Shown: positions 8,285 to 16,780 of the stretch, one piece after another
Numbering within the stretch: position 1 is the stretch's first letter
Layout of the letters: the number at the start of each line of letters is the position of its first letter
Assembly: GCF_900583165.1 (NCBI RefSeq)
Contig: NZ_UTKY01000011.1
Span: 1-64,000, forward strand
Source of the DNA: Pseudomonas viridiflava
Lineage (GTDB): Bacteria > Pseudomonadota > Gammaproteobacteria > Pseudomonadales > Pseudomonadaceae
Direction of reading: 5' to 3'
Length of the DNA: 64,000 nucleotides
Position numbers and translations under genes: made by a program
Notes under the pieces: generated by a model
What the model saw: only the letters and a program-made list of their open reading frames with translations
Told to the model about the DNA's origin: nothing
Database searches by the model: none

Positions 8285-10021
8285 TCATGAGTGACACAGG
8301 CCGACTGCTTTCAAGCGTCGACGACGATGGCTCAAAAATATCACCCAACTGATCAGGCACAACGCCAGTGGCATTGTCAGGATCAGCGCTAGCTTTATCG
8401 ACTGCTCCAAGCGATGTACTTGGGCGTATGCATCTACGCGCAGGGCATGCAACTCCATGGGCAATCGCAGTCGCTCCTTATTGAGTGCTTGCAGTTGGGT
8501 GGCTGGGTCTACCGTCTGCGTGCCGAGGGAGACGCCTTGTGGGCTCAGGAGCTGCCATTCTTGTTCGGTCTGCAGCAGGCGCCGCTCCAGCTCAATCGCC
8601 TTTTCACGGTATGCCAGTTCTGCATTGTCGCGCAGGGTCTCCATCAGCGTTGGTGATCTGTCTGTCGCGCCTCGCGGTCGAATATTGGCGAGTACTGGAG
8701 GCGCGGACAGATTATCCAGGGTGTTGAGGACAAACAAGGTGTTGCTGTCAGGCATGGCACTGTTGAATTTATCCGTGAGCAAGTCTGTGTCGGCCACTAC
8801 CACCACCTCGATGTTCGCTGCTTTTTGTAAACCGGGTGCAAGCGTTCCAGCCCCATCGGGGAATACCGAGTACCCAGGCCCCTGAATACGCGCCGCGATG
8901 ACGTGGCGTTTAATCGTATCTGGCGGGGGATTAAACTCGGTAACTGCGGTGAGTTGCTCCCTATCGATCAACATTGATTGCGCGGAGCTGTGTAAGAGAG
9001 GGGTGAAGGTCGTTTGGCCTTTTTCGAGGGGAGAAAGGGCGCCGCTGCTGGATACTGTCACCTGGTCCACTTTCCAGGTGCTGATATCCTGGGGGTTCAT
9101 GGCCTGCCGGGGCAGGTCCAATACCAACGCGTGCTGTTCCTCAGCGCTTCCGATGTCGGGAATGAGGGGGGGGCCGTAAAGTTTGTCTACCAGTAGTTTA
9201 TCCATAGGCATTTGCATGCCCCAGGCGGTGAGTAACCCGTCAAGTTGAGCGTTGATAGGGGGGGAGGCTGAGACCATCTCACTGTTAGGTTCGACAAACA
9301 CCAGCAATTTACCGCCCCTCAATACAAACTGATCAATCGCATACAGGGCTTGCTCGGGTAGCGCGCGAGGGTGAACGACCATCAGTGTTTTGATCTGTTC
9401 AGGCACCTGCTCGGTGGTCGAATCCAGATTGACCAGCTCGAAATGTCGTTGTAGCTCTTTCATCAGGAGGCCTGCAGATTCTTCCATGGCCAGCCCTGGC
9501 AGCAACCCGACAATCGGGCGTTCCGGACGTTGTAACTTGTGGATCAGATGCCCTATCTCATATTCAAGCAAAAGCTCCCGGTCGAGGCTGAATGATTCGA
9601 TACGTTGTGCCCCCTGTCCCGCACGCGTACCGATCAAACCCAGAAACCCTACCGTGTCGTCCAGGCCAAATAACTCTGCTTTGTAAGCATCTTCCGAGAA
9701 GGGTGCAGGGTCGATAAGGTGCAAGTTGATCATGCCCTTGGCTGTTTTCTCGTATTCCTTGAGCAGGTCTTCAATGCGCTTGCTATAGCGAGTCAGCGCG
9801 TAGGATCTATTCGGGTCATTGCTCGCGTTGAAATAATACAAGTCCAAGGGGTATTCCAGTGACGTGAGCTGTTGCCTGGCCGCGGTAGATAGAGTGTGCA
9901 CATTTTGTCGGGACAGGTCCCACCTCACTTCGGGAAGCTTGGCTATCCAGACGAGATTGAACGCTAGGAACAGTAGAAATATGACTGCAAGTGTCAAATG
10001 GGTACGCAGGGCGGAACGCAT
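8285..10021 (-). CDS. GldG-like ABC transporter auxiliary protein
   Basis: The 578-residue protein has an N-terminal transmembrane helix (about residues 9-30), a large extracytoplasmic region and a C-terminal helix (LALILTMPLALCLISWVIFL) ending in a basic tail. The soluble part matches the ABC_transp_aux/GldG family: LSRQNVHTLSTAARQQLTSL near the start, a ThuA/glutamine-amidotransferase-like middle (VGLLPGLA, LMVVHPRALPEQALYAIDQF, GGKLLVFVEP), and VVVVADTDLLTD near the end. In gliding bacteria GldA, GldF and GldG form an ABC complex; outside that group the role is unknown. ATG 10021 has AGGTGAGG upstream and is preferred over the GTG at 10033. It is the last gene of a three-gene operon, about 15 bp after the permease gene. 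Confidence 0.85.
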   Translation of the reverse strand: MRSALRTHLTLAVIFLLFLAFNLVWIAKLPEVRWDLSRQNVHTLSTAARQQLTSLEYPLDLYYFNASNDPNRSYALTRYSKRIEDLLKEYEKTAKGMINLHLIDPAPFSEDAYKAELFGLDDTVGFLGLIGTRAGQGAQRIESFSLDRELLLEYEIGHLIHKLQRPERPIVGLLPGLAMEESAGLLMKELQRHFELVNLDSTTEQVPEQIKTLMVVHPRALPEQALYAIDQFVLRGGKLLVFVEPNSEMVSASPPINAQLDGLLTAWGMQMPMDKLLVDKLYGPPLIPDIGSAEEQHALVLDLPRQAMNPQDISTWKVDQVTVSSSGALSPLEKGQTTFTPLLHSSAQSMLIDREQLTAVTEFNPPPDTIKRHVIAARIQGPGYSVFPDGAGTLAPGLQKAANIEVVVVADTDLLTDKFNSAMPDSNTLFVLNTLDNLSAPPVLANIRPRGATDRSPTLMETLRDNAELAYREKAIELERRLLQTEQEWQLLSPQGVSLGTQTVDPATQLQALNKERLRLPMELHALRVDAYAQVHRLEQSIKLALILTMPLALCLISWVIFLSHRRRRLKAVGLCHS

Positions 10022-10036
10022 AGACGGCCTCACCTC

Positions 10037-10762
10037 TCAACGGTGTTTGTAGTTGAGCCTGACGATCGTTGCCGAGAGAAAGGCAAGCATCATGCTAATG
10101 AAGTACAGGCTGTCACTCAGTGTGAACTTACCGTCGTCGATTGCATTGAATCGTGAGAGTGGGCTAAGGGAATTAAAACTATCAATCAGCCAAATCGGTA
10201 CCTGTTGTTCCATCGAGGTCAGTGCTAACGAAAGACCGCTGGCCATGAACAGCAAGGCGGCAGTCAGCATAAAGATGACGCCGCGATGACGAAAAAATGC
10301 ACAGATAAAACATGCGCCGCAGATATAGCTGCCTGCCAGTAGCCAACTTGCCAAAAATTGCGAGGCTATGACGCTGTTGTCTGCGTCATTCAAGTAATTG
10401 GCTACGATCACAATTGGAAACATCAATACCAAGGCTGCGCCTGAAACTATCCACGCAGCCAGAAACTTGCCGACAACGAGTTCAGCGGTGGTCAGGGGCA
10501 GTGTTTTCATCAATTCGAAAAAACCGATATTGGACTCGTCCGACCAAAGCTGTGTTGCCAGTACTGGAATCAGGGTTAAATAAAACCAGGGATGTAACTG
10601 GAAAAAAACCTGCAAATCGCCGCTTCCTTGTTCCAGCCACGGGTTCATATACAGCCCTGACGTTGTAGACAGCCCTAGAAATACGGCAATACTCACGTAG
10701 GTAGCAGGGGTGCAGGCGTAGCTGACGAGTTGACGCTTGAGAATCACCGGCAGCATTTTCAC
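10037..10762 (-). CDS. ABC-2 type permease, GldF-like
   Basis: The product has about 240 residues and six predicted membrane segments, including a first helix in YVSIAVFLGLSTTSG, then LTLIPVLATQLWSDE, AAWIVSGAALVLMFPIVIVANYL, LASWLLAGSYICGACFICAFF and FMLTAALLFMASGLSLAL. The MLPVILKRQLVSY N-terminus and the SDESNIGFFELMKTLPLTTAELVVGKF loop are typical of GldF/NosY-like ABC-2 permeases. GTG 10762 overlaps the stop of the ATPase gene (GTGA), implying translational coupling; ATG 10756 is the alternative start. It would form the membrane channel with the downstream GldG-like subunit and the upstream ATPase. The substrate is unknown. Confidence 0.85.
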   Translation of the reverse strand: MKMLPVILKRQLVSYACTPATYVSIAVFLGLSTTSGLYMNPWLEQGSGDLQVFFQLHPWFYLTLIPVLATQLWSDESNIGFFELMKTLPLTTAELVVGKFLAAWIVSGAALVLMFPIVIVANYLNDADNSVIASQFLASWLLAGSYICGACFICAFFRHRGVIFMLTAALLFMASGLSLALTSMEQQVPIWLIDSFNSLSPLSRFNAIDDGKFTLSDSLYFISMMLAFLSATIVRLNYKHR

Positions 10763-11685
10763 GCGAGCGTTTCTCGGCTCAGGTGATCAACCACTTCATT
10801 AAGACGACCGGGCTCTAAGTACATTGAGTTGATTTTCCAGCACCTGGCGGCAATCAGTGCGTTGATGTGTGAGTAGATTTTATGACCGGGCGTGGCAAGG
10901 ACCGTCACCGTTCCTGGGTCATATCGATGTTCCTCAATACCCGCCACGCCGGGTAAGACCGCAAGTGCCAACAGATCCAGGGGGGCGTCGGCGCACAGCG
11001 TGACCGCTTGATAATGGCGTGAGTCTCGCTGCAAATCGGGCAGCGAAGTATCAGCTACCAGCCGACCACCCGCGATCACCAACGCCCGTGTGCAGAATTC
11101 GGATAATTCATCGTAAAAGCGTGAGGCGATGATCACTGTCATTTCGTGTGCCAAGGCTTTCATAAGGGCCTTGAAGTCCTGCTTTTCATCCGTTGTGAAC
11201 CCCTTTGTTGGCTCGTTCAGCAATAGCAAGGCAGGACCGTGAAGGATGGCCTGGGCAATCGCGACCTTGCGCTTGAAACTGGCGGTGAGTGTGTCGAGGG
11301 GAGCATTCAGCACTGGCGTTAACGCCAGGCGAGCAACCGTCTGATCAACCCGCGTACGTTTTTCAGCGCCATGGATTCCACGTACGGCAGCGATAAAGTA
11401 AAGGAACTCTTTGACCGACATCCTGGGATGCCCCAAGTCTTGTTCCAGCTGGCAACCGACAGACTTTCTGGCTTTGAACGGATGCGTCTGGGTATTAAAG
11501 CCCTGTATGGAAATATGGCCACTAGTGGGAAGTGTGGAACCTGACATCAGGCGTAAAAGTTCAGTTTTGACTGTTGCGTCCTCTCCAAATAATCCTATGC
11601 ATTCACGTTCACTGGCACTGAATGAAATGTCATTGATGATTATTCTAGTGTCTTGGTATTTAACCAGGTTAGTGACTTCAATCAT
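10759..11685 (-). CDS. ABC ATPase with degenerate catalytic motifs, GldA-like
   Basis: This 308-residue protein aligns by eye with CcmA/GldA-type ATPases along its length, but its nucleotide-binding motifs are eroded. The P-loop reads GEDATVKT (residues 34-41), with the Lys-Thr kept but the usual glycines lost. The signature motif is LTASF instead of LSGG-type. Walker B is LLLLNEPT (Asp replaced by Asn, Glu158 kept), the following GLDP is GFTT, and the H-loop His is replaced (VIIASRF). It may bind ATP poorly or not hydrolyse it. Downstream genes overlap or sit close, so the operon looks intact. ATG 11685 was chosen because family members begin MIxVxNLxK; a GTG at 11739 would add 18 residues. 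Neither start has a clear ribosome-binding site. Confidence 0.8.
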   Translation of the reverse strand: MIEVTNLVKYQDTRIIINDISFSASERECIGLFGEDATVKTELLRLMSGSTLPTSGHISIQGFNTQTHPFKARKSVGCQLEQDLGHPRMSVKEFLYFIAAVRGIHGAEKRTRVDQTVARLALTPVLNAPLDTLTASFKRKVAIAQAILHGPALLLLNEPTKGFTTDEKQDFKALMKALAHEMTVIIASRFYDELSEFCTRALVIAGGRLVADTSLPDLQRDSRHYQAVTLCADAPLDLLALAVLPGVAGIEEHRYDPGTVTVLATPGHKIYSHINALIAARCWKINSMYLEPGRLNEVVDHLSRETLA

Positions 11686-11739
11686 TTTTATACTGAATAA
11701 TTCGGGCGTGATGTGGAGGGGCAGTGATGGGACGTTCAC

Positions 11740-11958
11740 CGCTAGGGGCCTGCTCGATCAGCGTCCGATGCTGTCGTGTAAAAAAGAGTACGGTCTGAGG
11801 TCGGTTTTGGGAATGCTTGCGTGTAGAAAAAAGACTTTTCCTACGTGGCGACTAAGTGGCGCTTAGAATATTTTTTATTAGTTTTTCGATATTTTACGAT
11901 AGTAATTTTATGTCCAGCTTATATAACCTCCCGCACTTTATTTTGAGAACCTATTACC
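11740..11958. other. AT-rich divergent intergenic region
   Basis: These roughly 220 bp lie between the ABC operon and the divergent gene at 11959. The right half (about 11866-11950) is clearly richer in A and T than its surroundings and has several TATTTT/TTTTAT-like hexamers suited to -10 boxes. No firm promoter can be singled out. The composition suggests a site for nucleoid proteins of the MvaT type, which is inference. Confidence 0.4.
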
Positions 11959-12945
11959 ATGATGCTTTTGCGTACCCTTGTTCTTGAGCGTGATGGCGAG
12001 GACCTGCCGGTCAACGGTGCGTTACTCTGTGGCTTCGCCGTCAGCCAGATCGCTTCAAATTTTCTTGTCTACAGCCTGGATGAAGAAGTCGAGCCTGGAA
12101 GTTCCAGAGTCTATATCGCAACCTTGCGCAAGAAGCTTGATCGGTATTTTCTAAGCAGTGTCGAGTCCAAGGACGATCTGCAAGTAGCCATGGGCGTTTT
12201 CAAGCAAATCCTGAAGTTGGCGGCGACGGGTACAAAGGCGGAGGGTTCAACCGACATCCAGGTTCCCTATCACTTTGTCGATTTGAAGGGCGGCGAATTG
12301 CCGCCTGCCAGGCCGGAGGACCATCATTCGGTGATCATCAAGAAGGCATTGGTGATGAAAGTGATTGCCCTGGGTATGTCCGCTCCCTCGATGCCCGCGA
12401 TCGAAAGTGCTCCATTAATTGTGCCTTCTATTCGCTTTTCATCACAAATGGTCTCACCTCCTAGGGCATCTTGCCCGTCCGAACCTGCACAGATGCCTGT
12501 AGTTGAAACTGCTGTTGAGGAGCGGCAATACGCACCTGTCGAGCCGCCGATCGTAACGGCGCAAATCCCGGTTATCCCCTCTAGTTTGCCTGACGTGCCG
12601 CCCCCCCCATTCCAACCTGTATCCGTTGATCAAAGTGATCTATTCGAAGTGGACAGCACATTGAACCGCCTCGCTCGTGTCGCTCAGGATCTCACCCAGC
12701 AGAAGCAGGCGTTGACCGAGCGAGAGACGACGCTTGAGCAATGGCAGGCGCGCTTGCAGCAGCAACAGAGCCACTTGGATGAGCGGGCCAGGGAGTTGGA
12801 GTTGCGTAGCACGCAACTGTATGACCAGTCGGTGGCAGTCAGCCAGCGAACCGAGATCTTGCAGGGCTTGGTGTCGCAGGTGTCAGGCTTGCGCCAAAGC
12901 CTGCGGACTATGTCGCTTGATCTGGATCTGGCGTTGGATAACTGA
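11959..12945 (+). CDS. Unknown protein with proline-rich linker and C-terminal coiled coil
   Basis: The 328-residue protein is not one I recognise. It has three parts. Residues 1 to about 130 form a globular region starting MMLLRTLVLERDGEDLP, with a helical RKKLDRYFLSSVESKDDLQ segment. About 150-220 is a proline-rich linker (SPPRASCPSEPAQMP, PSSLPDVPPPPFQPVS). About 225-328 is a strongly predicted coiled coil (LTQQKQALTERETTLEQWQ and LDERARELELRSTQLYDQS). There is no signal peptide, so it is probably cytoplasmic. It is transcribed away from the degenerate ABC operon across an AT-rich spacer, so a shared regulatory region is possible. It is followed by greB after about 110 bp. Confidence 0.7.
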   Translation: MMLLRTLVLERDGEDLPVNGALLCGFAVSQIASNFLVYSLDEEVEPGSSRVYIATLRKKLDRYFLSSVESKDDLQVAMGVFKQILKLAATGTKAEGSTDIQVPYHFVDLKGGELPPARPEDHHSVIIKKALVMKVIALGMSAPSMPAIESAPLIVPSIRFSSQMVSPPRASCPSEPAQMPVVETAVEERQYAPVEPPIVTAQIPVIPSSLPDVPPPPFQPVSVDQSDLFEVDSTLNRLARVAQDLTQQKQALTERETTLEQWQARLQQQQSHLDERARELELRSTQLYDQSVAVSQRTEILQGLVSQVSGLRQSLRTMSLDLDLALDN

Positions 12946-13057
12946 GTGGTCTGGCTACTTTCCTGGGTTCATTTATCATCAGTGCCAGCCAGCCGACGCC
13001 AGGGCTCAAATCCCTGGTACGTCGCTGCCAACGGACATTACCTGGGGACGCAAGCGT

Positions 13058-13531
13058 TTGAGTACCAAGCTGATAACCAAAGAGGGTCACGAAGCGCTGA
13101 AGAAAGAGCTGGATTATCTTTGGCGGGAGAAACGCCCGGACACCACGCGCAAGGTGACCTGGGCCGCCTCACTGGGGGATCGCAGTGAAAACGCCGACTA
13201 TCAATATAATAAGAAGCTGCTGCGCGAGATCGACCGCCGCGTGCGTTACCTGCGCAAGCGATTGGAGGACATGCGGGTGGTTGAGTACATGCCTGAGCAG
13301 GAGGGCAAGGTGTTTTTCGGTGCGTGGGTCGATATTGAAAACGAACAGGGCGACACCAAGCGCTTTCGAATCGTAGGTTATGACGAAATTTATGATCGGA
13401 TGGACTACATCTCCATCGACTCACCGATGGCCCGTGCGTTGTTACGAAAGGAAGTCGATGACGAGGCCATCGTGCAGACACCCGGTGGTGAGATGTGCTG
13501 GTGGATCACGGGTATCGAGTACGTGAAGTAA
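13058..13531 (+). CDS. greB: Transcription elongation factor GreB
   Basis: GreB rescues backtracked RNA polymerase by stimulating cleavage of the transcript 3' end in the secondary channel. The 157-residue product has an N-terminal coiled-coil finger with the acidic tip in AASLGDRSENADYQYNKKLLREID, followed by the FKBP-like C-terminal domain (GKVFFGAWVDIENEQGDTKRFRIVG and YISIDSPMARALLRK). The start is a TTG at 13058 giving MSTKLITKEGHEALKKEL, the usual GreB beginning; GGGGA lies about 10 bases upstream. The frame is open further upstream, but that extension has no family similarity. A second, more divergent Gre-family gene occurs at 25732. Confidence 0.93.
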   Translation: MSTKLITKEGHEALKKELDYLWREKRPDTTRKVTWAASLGDRSENADYQYNKKLLREIDRRVRYLRKRLEDMRVVEYMPEQEGKVFFGAWVDIENEQGDTKRFRIVGYDEIYDRMDYISIDSPMARALLRKEVDDEAIVQTPGGEMCWWITGIEYVK

Positions 13532-13576
13532 ACGCTGCAGGCCCGCCCATTACCAAGCGTTCGGGCCCGCGACGTT

Positions 13577-16087
13577 TCAGCCTTCGCGCAGTACGGTCAA
13601 CGGGCTGGCGTTCAGCGCACGACGCGTCCCAAACACTCCGGCCCCGCCGATCAATAGGGCGCCGATCAATGGAAGTAGTAACAGCCATGGATGCGGATGC
13701 CAGGGCAGATCGAAAGCATAGCGGTAGAGTACAAACGTCACCAGCTCCGTTCCCAGTGCGGCCAACAGCCCGCTGACGGCCCCCAGTAGACCGAATTCAA
13801 TTCGTCGTGCCTTGACCAGCAGTTTTCGCTCAGCACCCAGTGCACGCAGCAATGCACCCTGGCGGATACGCTCATCCAAGGTTGCTTGCAGCCCTGAAAA
13901 CAGCACCGCCATCCCCGCGGCCAGTACGAACAACAGCACATATTCCACCGCCAGCGTCACTTGGGCGAGGATGCTACGCAGTTGTTCCAGCAGTGCTTCG
14001 ACCTGCAGGATCGTCACCGCCGGAAACGCTCGCGACAAATCGACGATTTGCTGGTCATGCCCGGGAGCGAGATAAAAACTGGTCAAATAGGTGGTCGGTA
14101 AGTCCTTTAAAGTGCCGGGTTGGAAAATCATGAAGAAGTTGGGCTGGAAATTATCCCAGTTGATGGTTCGCAGGCTGGTGACCCTAGCCTCACGATTTTC
14201 TCCGCCCACCGTGAACACCAGGTGGTCGTCGAGCTTGAGCTTGAGGCTTTCTGCAACCTTGGCTTCCACTGAGACCCCAGGAATTTCATCAGTGGGTTGC
14301 TGGGACCACCACGCTCCCGCCGTCAGGGCATTGCCCGGCGGCAGGTCGGCGGCCCAAGTCAGGCTCAGGTCTCGTTGTACTGCGCGGTCGCCGCTAGAGT
14401 CCTTGCTGACGATTTCCTGCACCGGCTCGCCATTGATACTGATTAGGCGACCCGGAACCACTGGGTACAGCGGCGCGGATTGCGCTTGTAGGTCCAGTAG
14501 GTGTGTACCGAAGGCGTCCTTGTCTGCTGGAAGGATGTTCAGGGCGAAATAGTTGGGTGCATCCTTGGGCAATTGGTTTTGCCAAGTGTCGAGCAACTCG
14601 CCACGCAGCAGGGCGATCAAGCCCATGGACAGCAGGATCAGGCCAAATGCCAGGGACTGGCCTGCGGCCGCCAAGGGATGACGCAGCAATTGGCCCAGCC
14701 CCAGGCGCCATGGCAAAGAGGCCCGCGCCAGCAGGCGACGCAAGCTCTGCAGCAATAACAGCAGCAAGCCGCCCAGGATCAGTGCAGCCACCACGCCACC
14801 CCCGAGCAGGGCAAACGTCAGCACCAGGTCGAGACTCAGGCGCCACATGATCAGGCCCAGCGCGAACAGTGCGGCGCCGTAGACCATCCAGGTACTGGAC
14901 GGGATGGGCATCAGGTCGCGACGTAATACCCGCAGCGGCGGCACGCGGCCCAAGGCCGCCAATGGCGGCAGCGCGAAGCCGGCGAGGGCGACCAGCCCGG
15001 TGCCGATCCCGGCGACGGCGGGTAACAGCCCGCCGGGTGGAACGTCTGCGGGCAGCAGGTCGTGCAAGAAGTAGAACAGGCCAAATTGTGCCAGCCAGCC
15101 GAGCAAGGCGCCGGCCAGGCTCGCCAGCAGGCCCAGCACACTTAATTGCAGGCTGAACAGCAACATGGCTTCACGTCGCGTCAGCCCCAGGCAACGCAAC
15201 AATGCGCTGGCGTCGAAGCGTCGGGTGGCGAAACGGTTGGCTGACAACGCCACGGCCACACCGGCCAGCAGCACGGCCACCAGGCTGGCCATATTCAGGT
15301 AACGCTCGGCCTTGCCCAGGGCGCCGCCGATTTGTTGGTTGCCGTCACGTGAGTCCTGCAAGCGCTGGTTGGCGGCAAGCCCTGGCTTGATCAGGTCACG
15401 ATAGGTTTGCAGCACTGTGCTGCCTTGTGGCCCGCGCCACAGCTCGCGGTAACTGACGCGGCTGCCGGGTTGCACCACGCCGGTGGCGTCCAAGTCCGCC
15501 AGGTTGATCATCACCCTGGGCGTGAGGCTATAGAAGTTGCCGGCACGATCGGGTTCATAGGTCAGGATGCGGGCCAGGCGAAGGGTCTTCATGCCGACAT
15601 CAATGCTGTCGCCGACCTTGAGGTCGAGCGCGGTCAGCAAGCGCGCCTCTACCCAGGCTTCGCCCGGCTTGGGCTCGCCACCTGAGGTTTCGTCACCAAA
15701 GGGTACGGCGGCACTTTTCAACACGCCGCGCAGCGGGTATTGCTCGTTGACCGCCTTGATACTGGAAAGCTGGATGCCATTATCGGTGGCAATGACGCTG
15801 GAGAACTCCACCACGCGAGCATGATCCAGGCCCAGCTCTGCACCCGACTGGATTTGCTCGGGTCGGGCCGGCGAGCTGCCTTCGAGCACCAGGTCGGCGC
15901 CCAAAAACTCGGTAGCGCGCAATAGCATGGCGCCGTTGAGGCGCGCACCGAAGTAACCGATGGCTGTGCTGGCCGCCACGGCCACCACCAGGGCGAAAAA
16001 CAACACGCGCAACTCGCCAGCGCGGGCATCGCGCAGTAATTGGCGCATGGCAAGGCTGAACAGGCGCAACAGCGGCAAACGTGCCAT
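13577..16087 (-). CDS. YbbP-like FtsX-family ABC transporter permease
   Basis: The 836-residue permease has an N-terminal helix after MARLPLLRLFSLAMRQLLRDARAGELRVLFFALVVAVA, a large periplasmic domain, a central block of membrane helices and a second FtsX domain at the C-terminus (LAVEYVLLFVLAAGMAVLFSGLQATLDERIRQGALLRALGA). This duplicated layout matches YbbP, which works with YbbA and is linked in E. coli to the esterase TesA. ATG 16087 overlaps the stop of the ATPase gene (ATGA), giving translational coupling. It is convergent with greB, separated by only 45 bp. The substrate is not established; the family includes MacB-like and lipoprotein-release-like exporters. Confidence 0.9.
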   Translation of the reverse strand: MARLPLLRLFSLAMRQLLRDARAGELRVLFFALVVAVAASTAIGYFGARLNGAMLLRATEFLGADLVLEGSSPARPEQIQSGAELGLDHARVVEFSSVIATDNGIQLSSIKAVNEQYPLRGVLKSAAVPFGDETSGGEPKPGEAWVEARLLTALDLKVGDSIDVGMKTLRLARILTYEPDRAGNFYSLTPRVMINLADLDATGVVQPGSRVSYRELWRGPQGSTVLQTYRDLIKPGLAANQRLQDSRDGNQQIGGALGKAERYLNMASLVAVLLAGVAVALSANRFATRRFDASALLRCLGLTRREAMLLFSLQLSVLGLLASLAGALLGWLAQFGLFYFLHDLLPADVPPGGLLPAVAGIGTGLVALAGFALPPLAALGRVPPLRVLRRDLMPIPSSTWMVYGAALFALGLIMWRLSLDLVLTFALLGGGVVAALILGGLLLLLLQSLRRLLARASLPWRLGLGQLLRHPLAAAGQSLAFGLILLSMGLIALLRGELLDTWQNQLPKDAPNYFALNILPADKDAFGTHLLDLQAQSAPLYPVVPGRLISINGEPVQEIVSKDSSGDRAVQRDLSLTWAADLPPGNALTAGAWWSQQPTDEIPGVSVEAKVAESLKLKLDDHLVFTVGGENREARVTSLRTINWDNFQPNFFMIFQPGTLKDLPTTYLTSFYLAPGHDQQIVDLSRAFPAVTILQVEALLEQLRSILAQVTLAVEYVLLFVLAAGMAVLFSGLQATLDERIRQGALLRALGAERKLLVKARRIEFGLLGAVSGLLAALGTELVTFVLYRYAFDLPWHPHPWLLLLPLIGALLIGGAGVFGTRRALNASPLTVLREG

Positions 16088-16770
16088 CAAGGCTCCAGGG
16101 GCGCGACCATCAGGCCGGCTTCAAGGCGAATGAGGCGTCGGCAACGATGGGCCAGGCGCTCGTCATGGGTGACCAGCACCAGGGTCGTACCGCTCTCTTT
16201 GTTGAGTTCGAACAACAGGTCGCTGATGCGCTCGCCAGTATGGCTGTCGAGGTTGCCGGTGGGTTCATCGGCAAACAGCACGTCGGGTTCGGCCGCGAAG
16301 GCGCGGGCAATCGCCACCCGTTGCTGCTCACCACCGGACAGTTGGCGCGGCGAGTGGGTCAGGCGTTGGCCCAGGCCCACGCGCTCAAGCAGGTGGCGAG
16401 CGCGTTCGCGGGCATCTTTGCGGCCGTCCAGCTCCAGCGGCAGCATGACGTTTTCTAGCGCGTTGAGGCTGTCGAGCAGTTGGAATGACTGGAATACGAA
16501 GCCCACGTGCTCGGCACGGATGCGTGCGCGCTGGTCTTCGTCGAGGCTGCTCAGCGCTTGCCCGGCGAGTGTGACTACGCCACTGCTGGGCAGGTCAAGG
16601 CCGGCCAGCAGGCCGAGGAGGGTGGATTTGCCGGAACCGGAGCTGCCGACGATAGCCAGGCTATCGCCCTTGTTCAGTTCCAGGCTCAGTTCGTGCAGGA
16701 TAGTCAGTTCACCTTCCGCGCTGGGAACCACTTTGCTAAGGTTCCGCGCGATGAGAATGCTTGCGCCCAT
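16087..16770 (-). CDS. YbbA-like ABC transporter ATP-binding protein
   Basis: This 227-residue ATPase has all catalytic motifs intact: Walker A GSSGSGKST (residues 42-50), Q-loop in FVFQSFQLL, signature LSGGEQQRVAIARA, Walker B VLFADEPTGNLD and the H-loop in LVLVTHDERLA. It belongs to the LolD/MacB/YbbA class and pairs with the downstream YbbP-like permease. Start ATG 16770 was chosen from family alignment (MGASILIARNLSK); only 10 bases separate it from the divergent tesA start, so its promoter must lie inside tesA. This intact ATPase contrasts with the degenerate one at 10759. Confidence 0.92.
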   Translation of the reverse strand: MGASILIARNLSKVVPSAEGELTILHELSLELNKGDSLAIVGSSGSGKSTLLGLLAGLDLPSSGVVTLAGQALSSLDEDQRARIRAEHVGFVFQSFQLLDSLNALENVMLPLELDGRKDARERARHLLERVGLGQRLTHSPRQLSGGEQQRVAIARAFAAEPDVLFADEPTGNLDSHTGERISDLLFELNKESGTTLVLVTHDERLAHRCRRLIRLEAGLMVAPLEP

Positions 16771-16780
16771 GGAGAATCCG

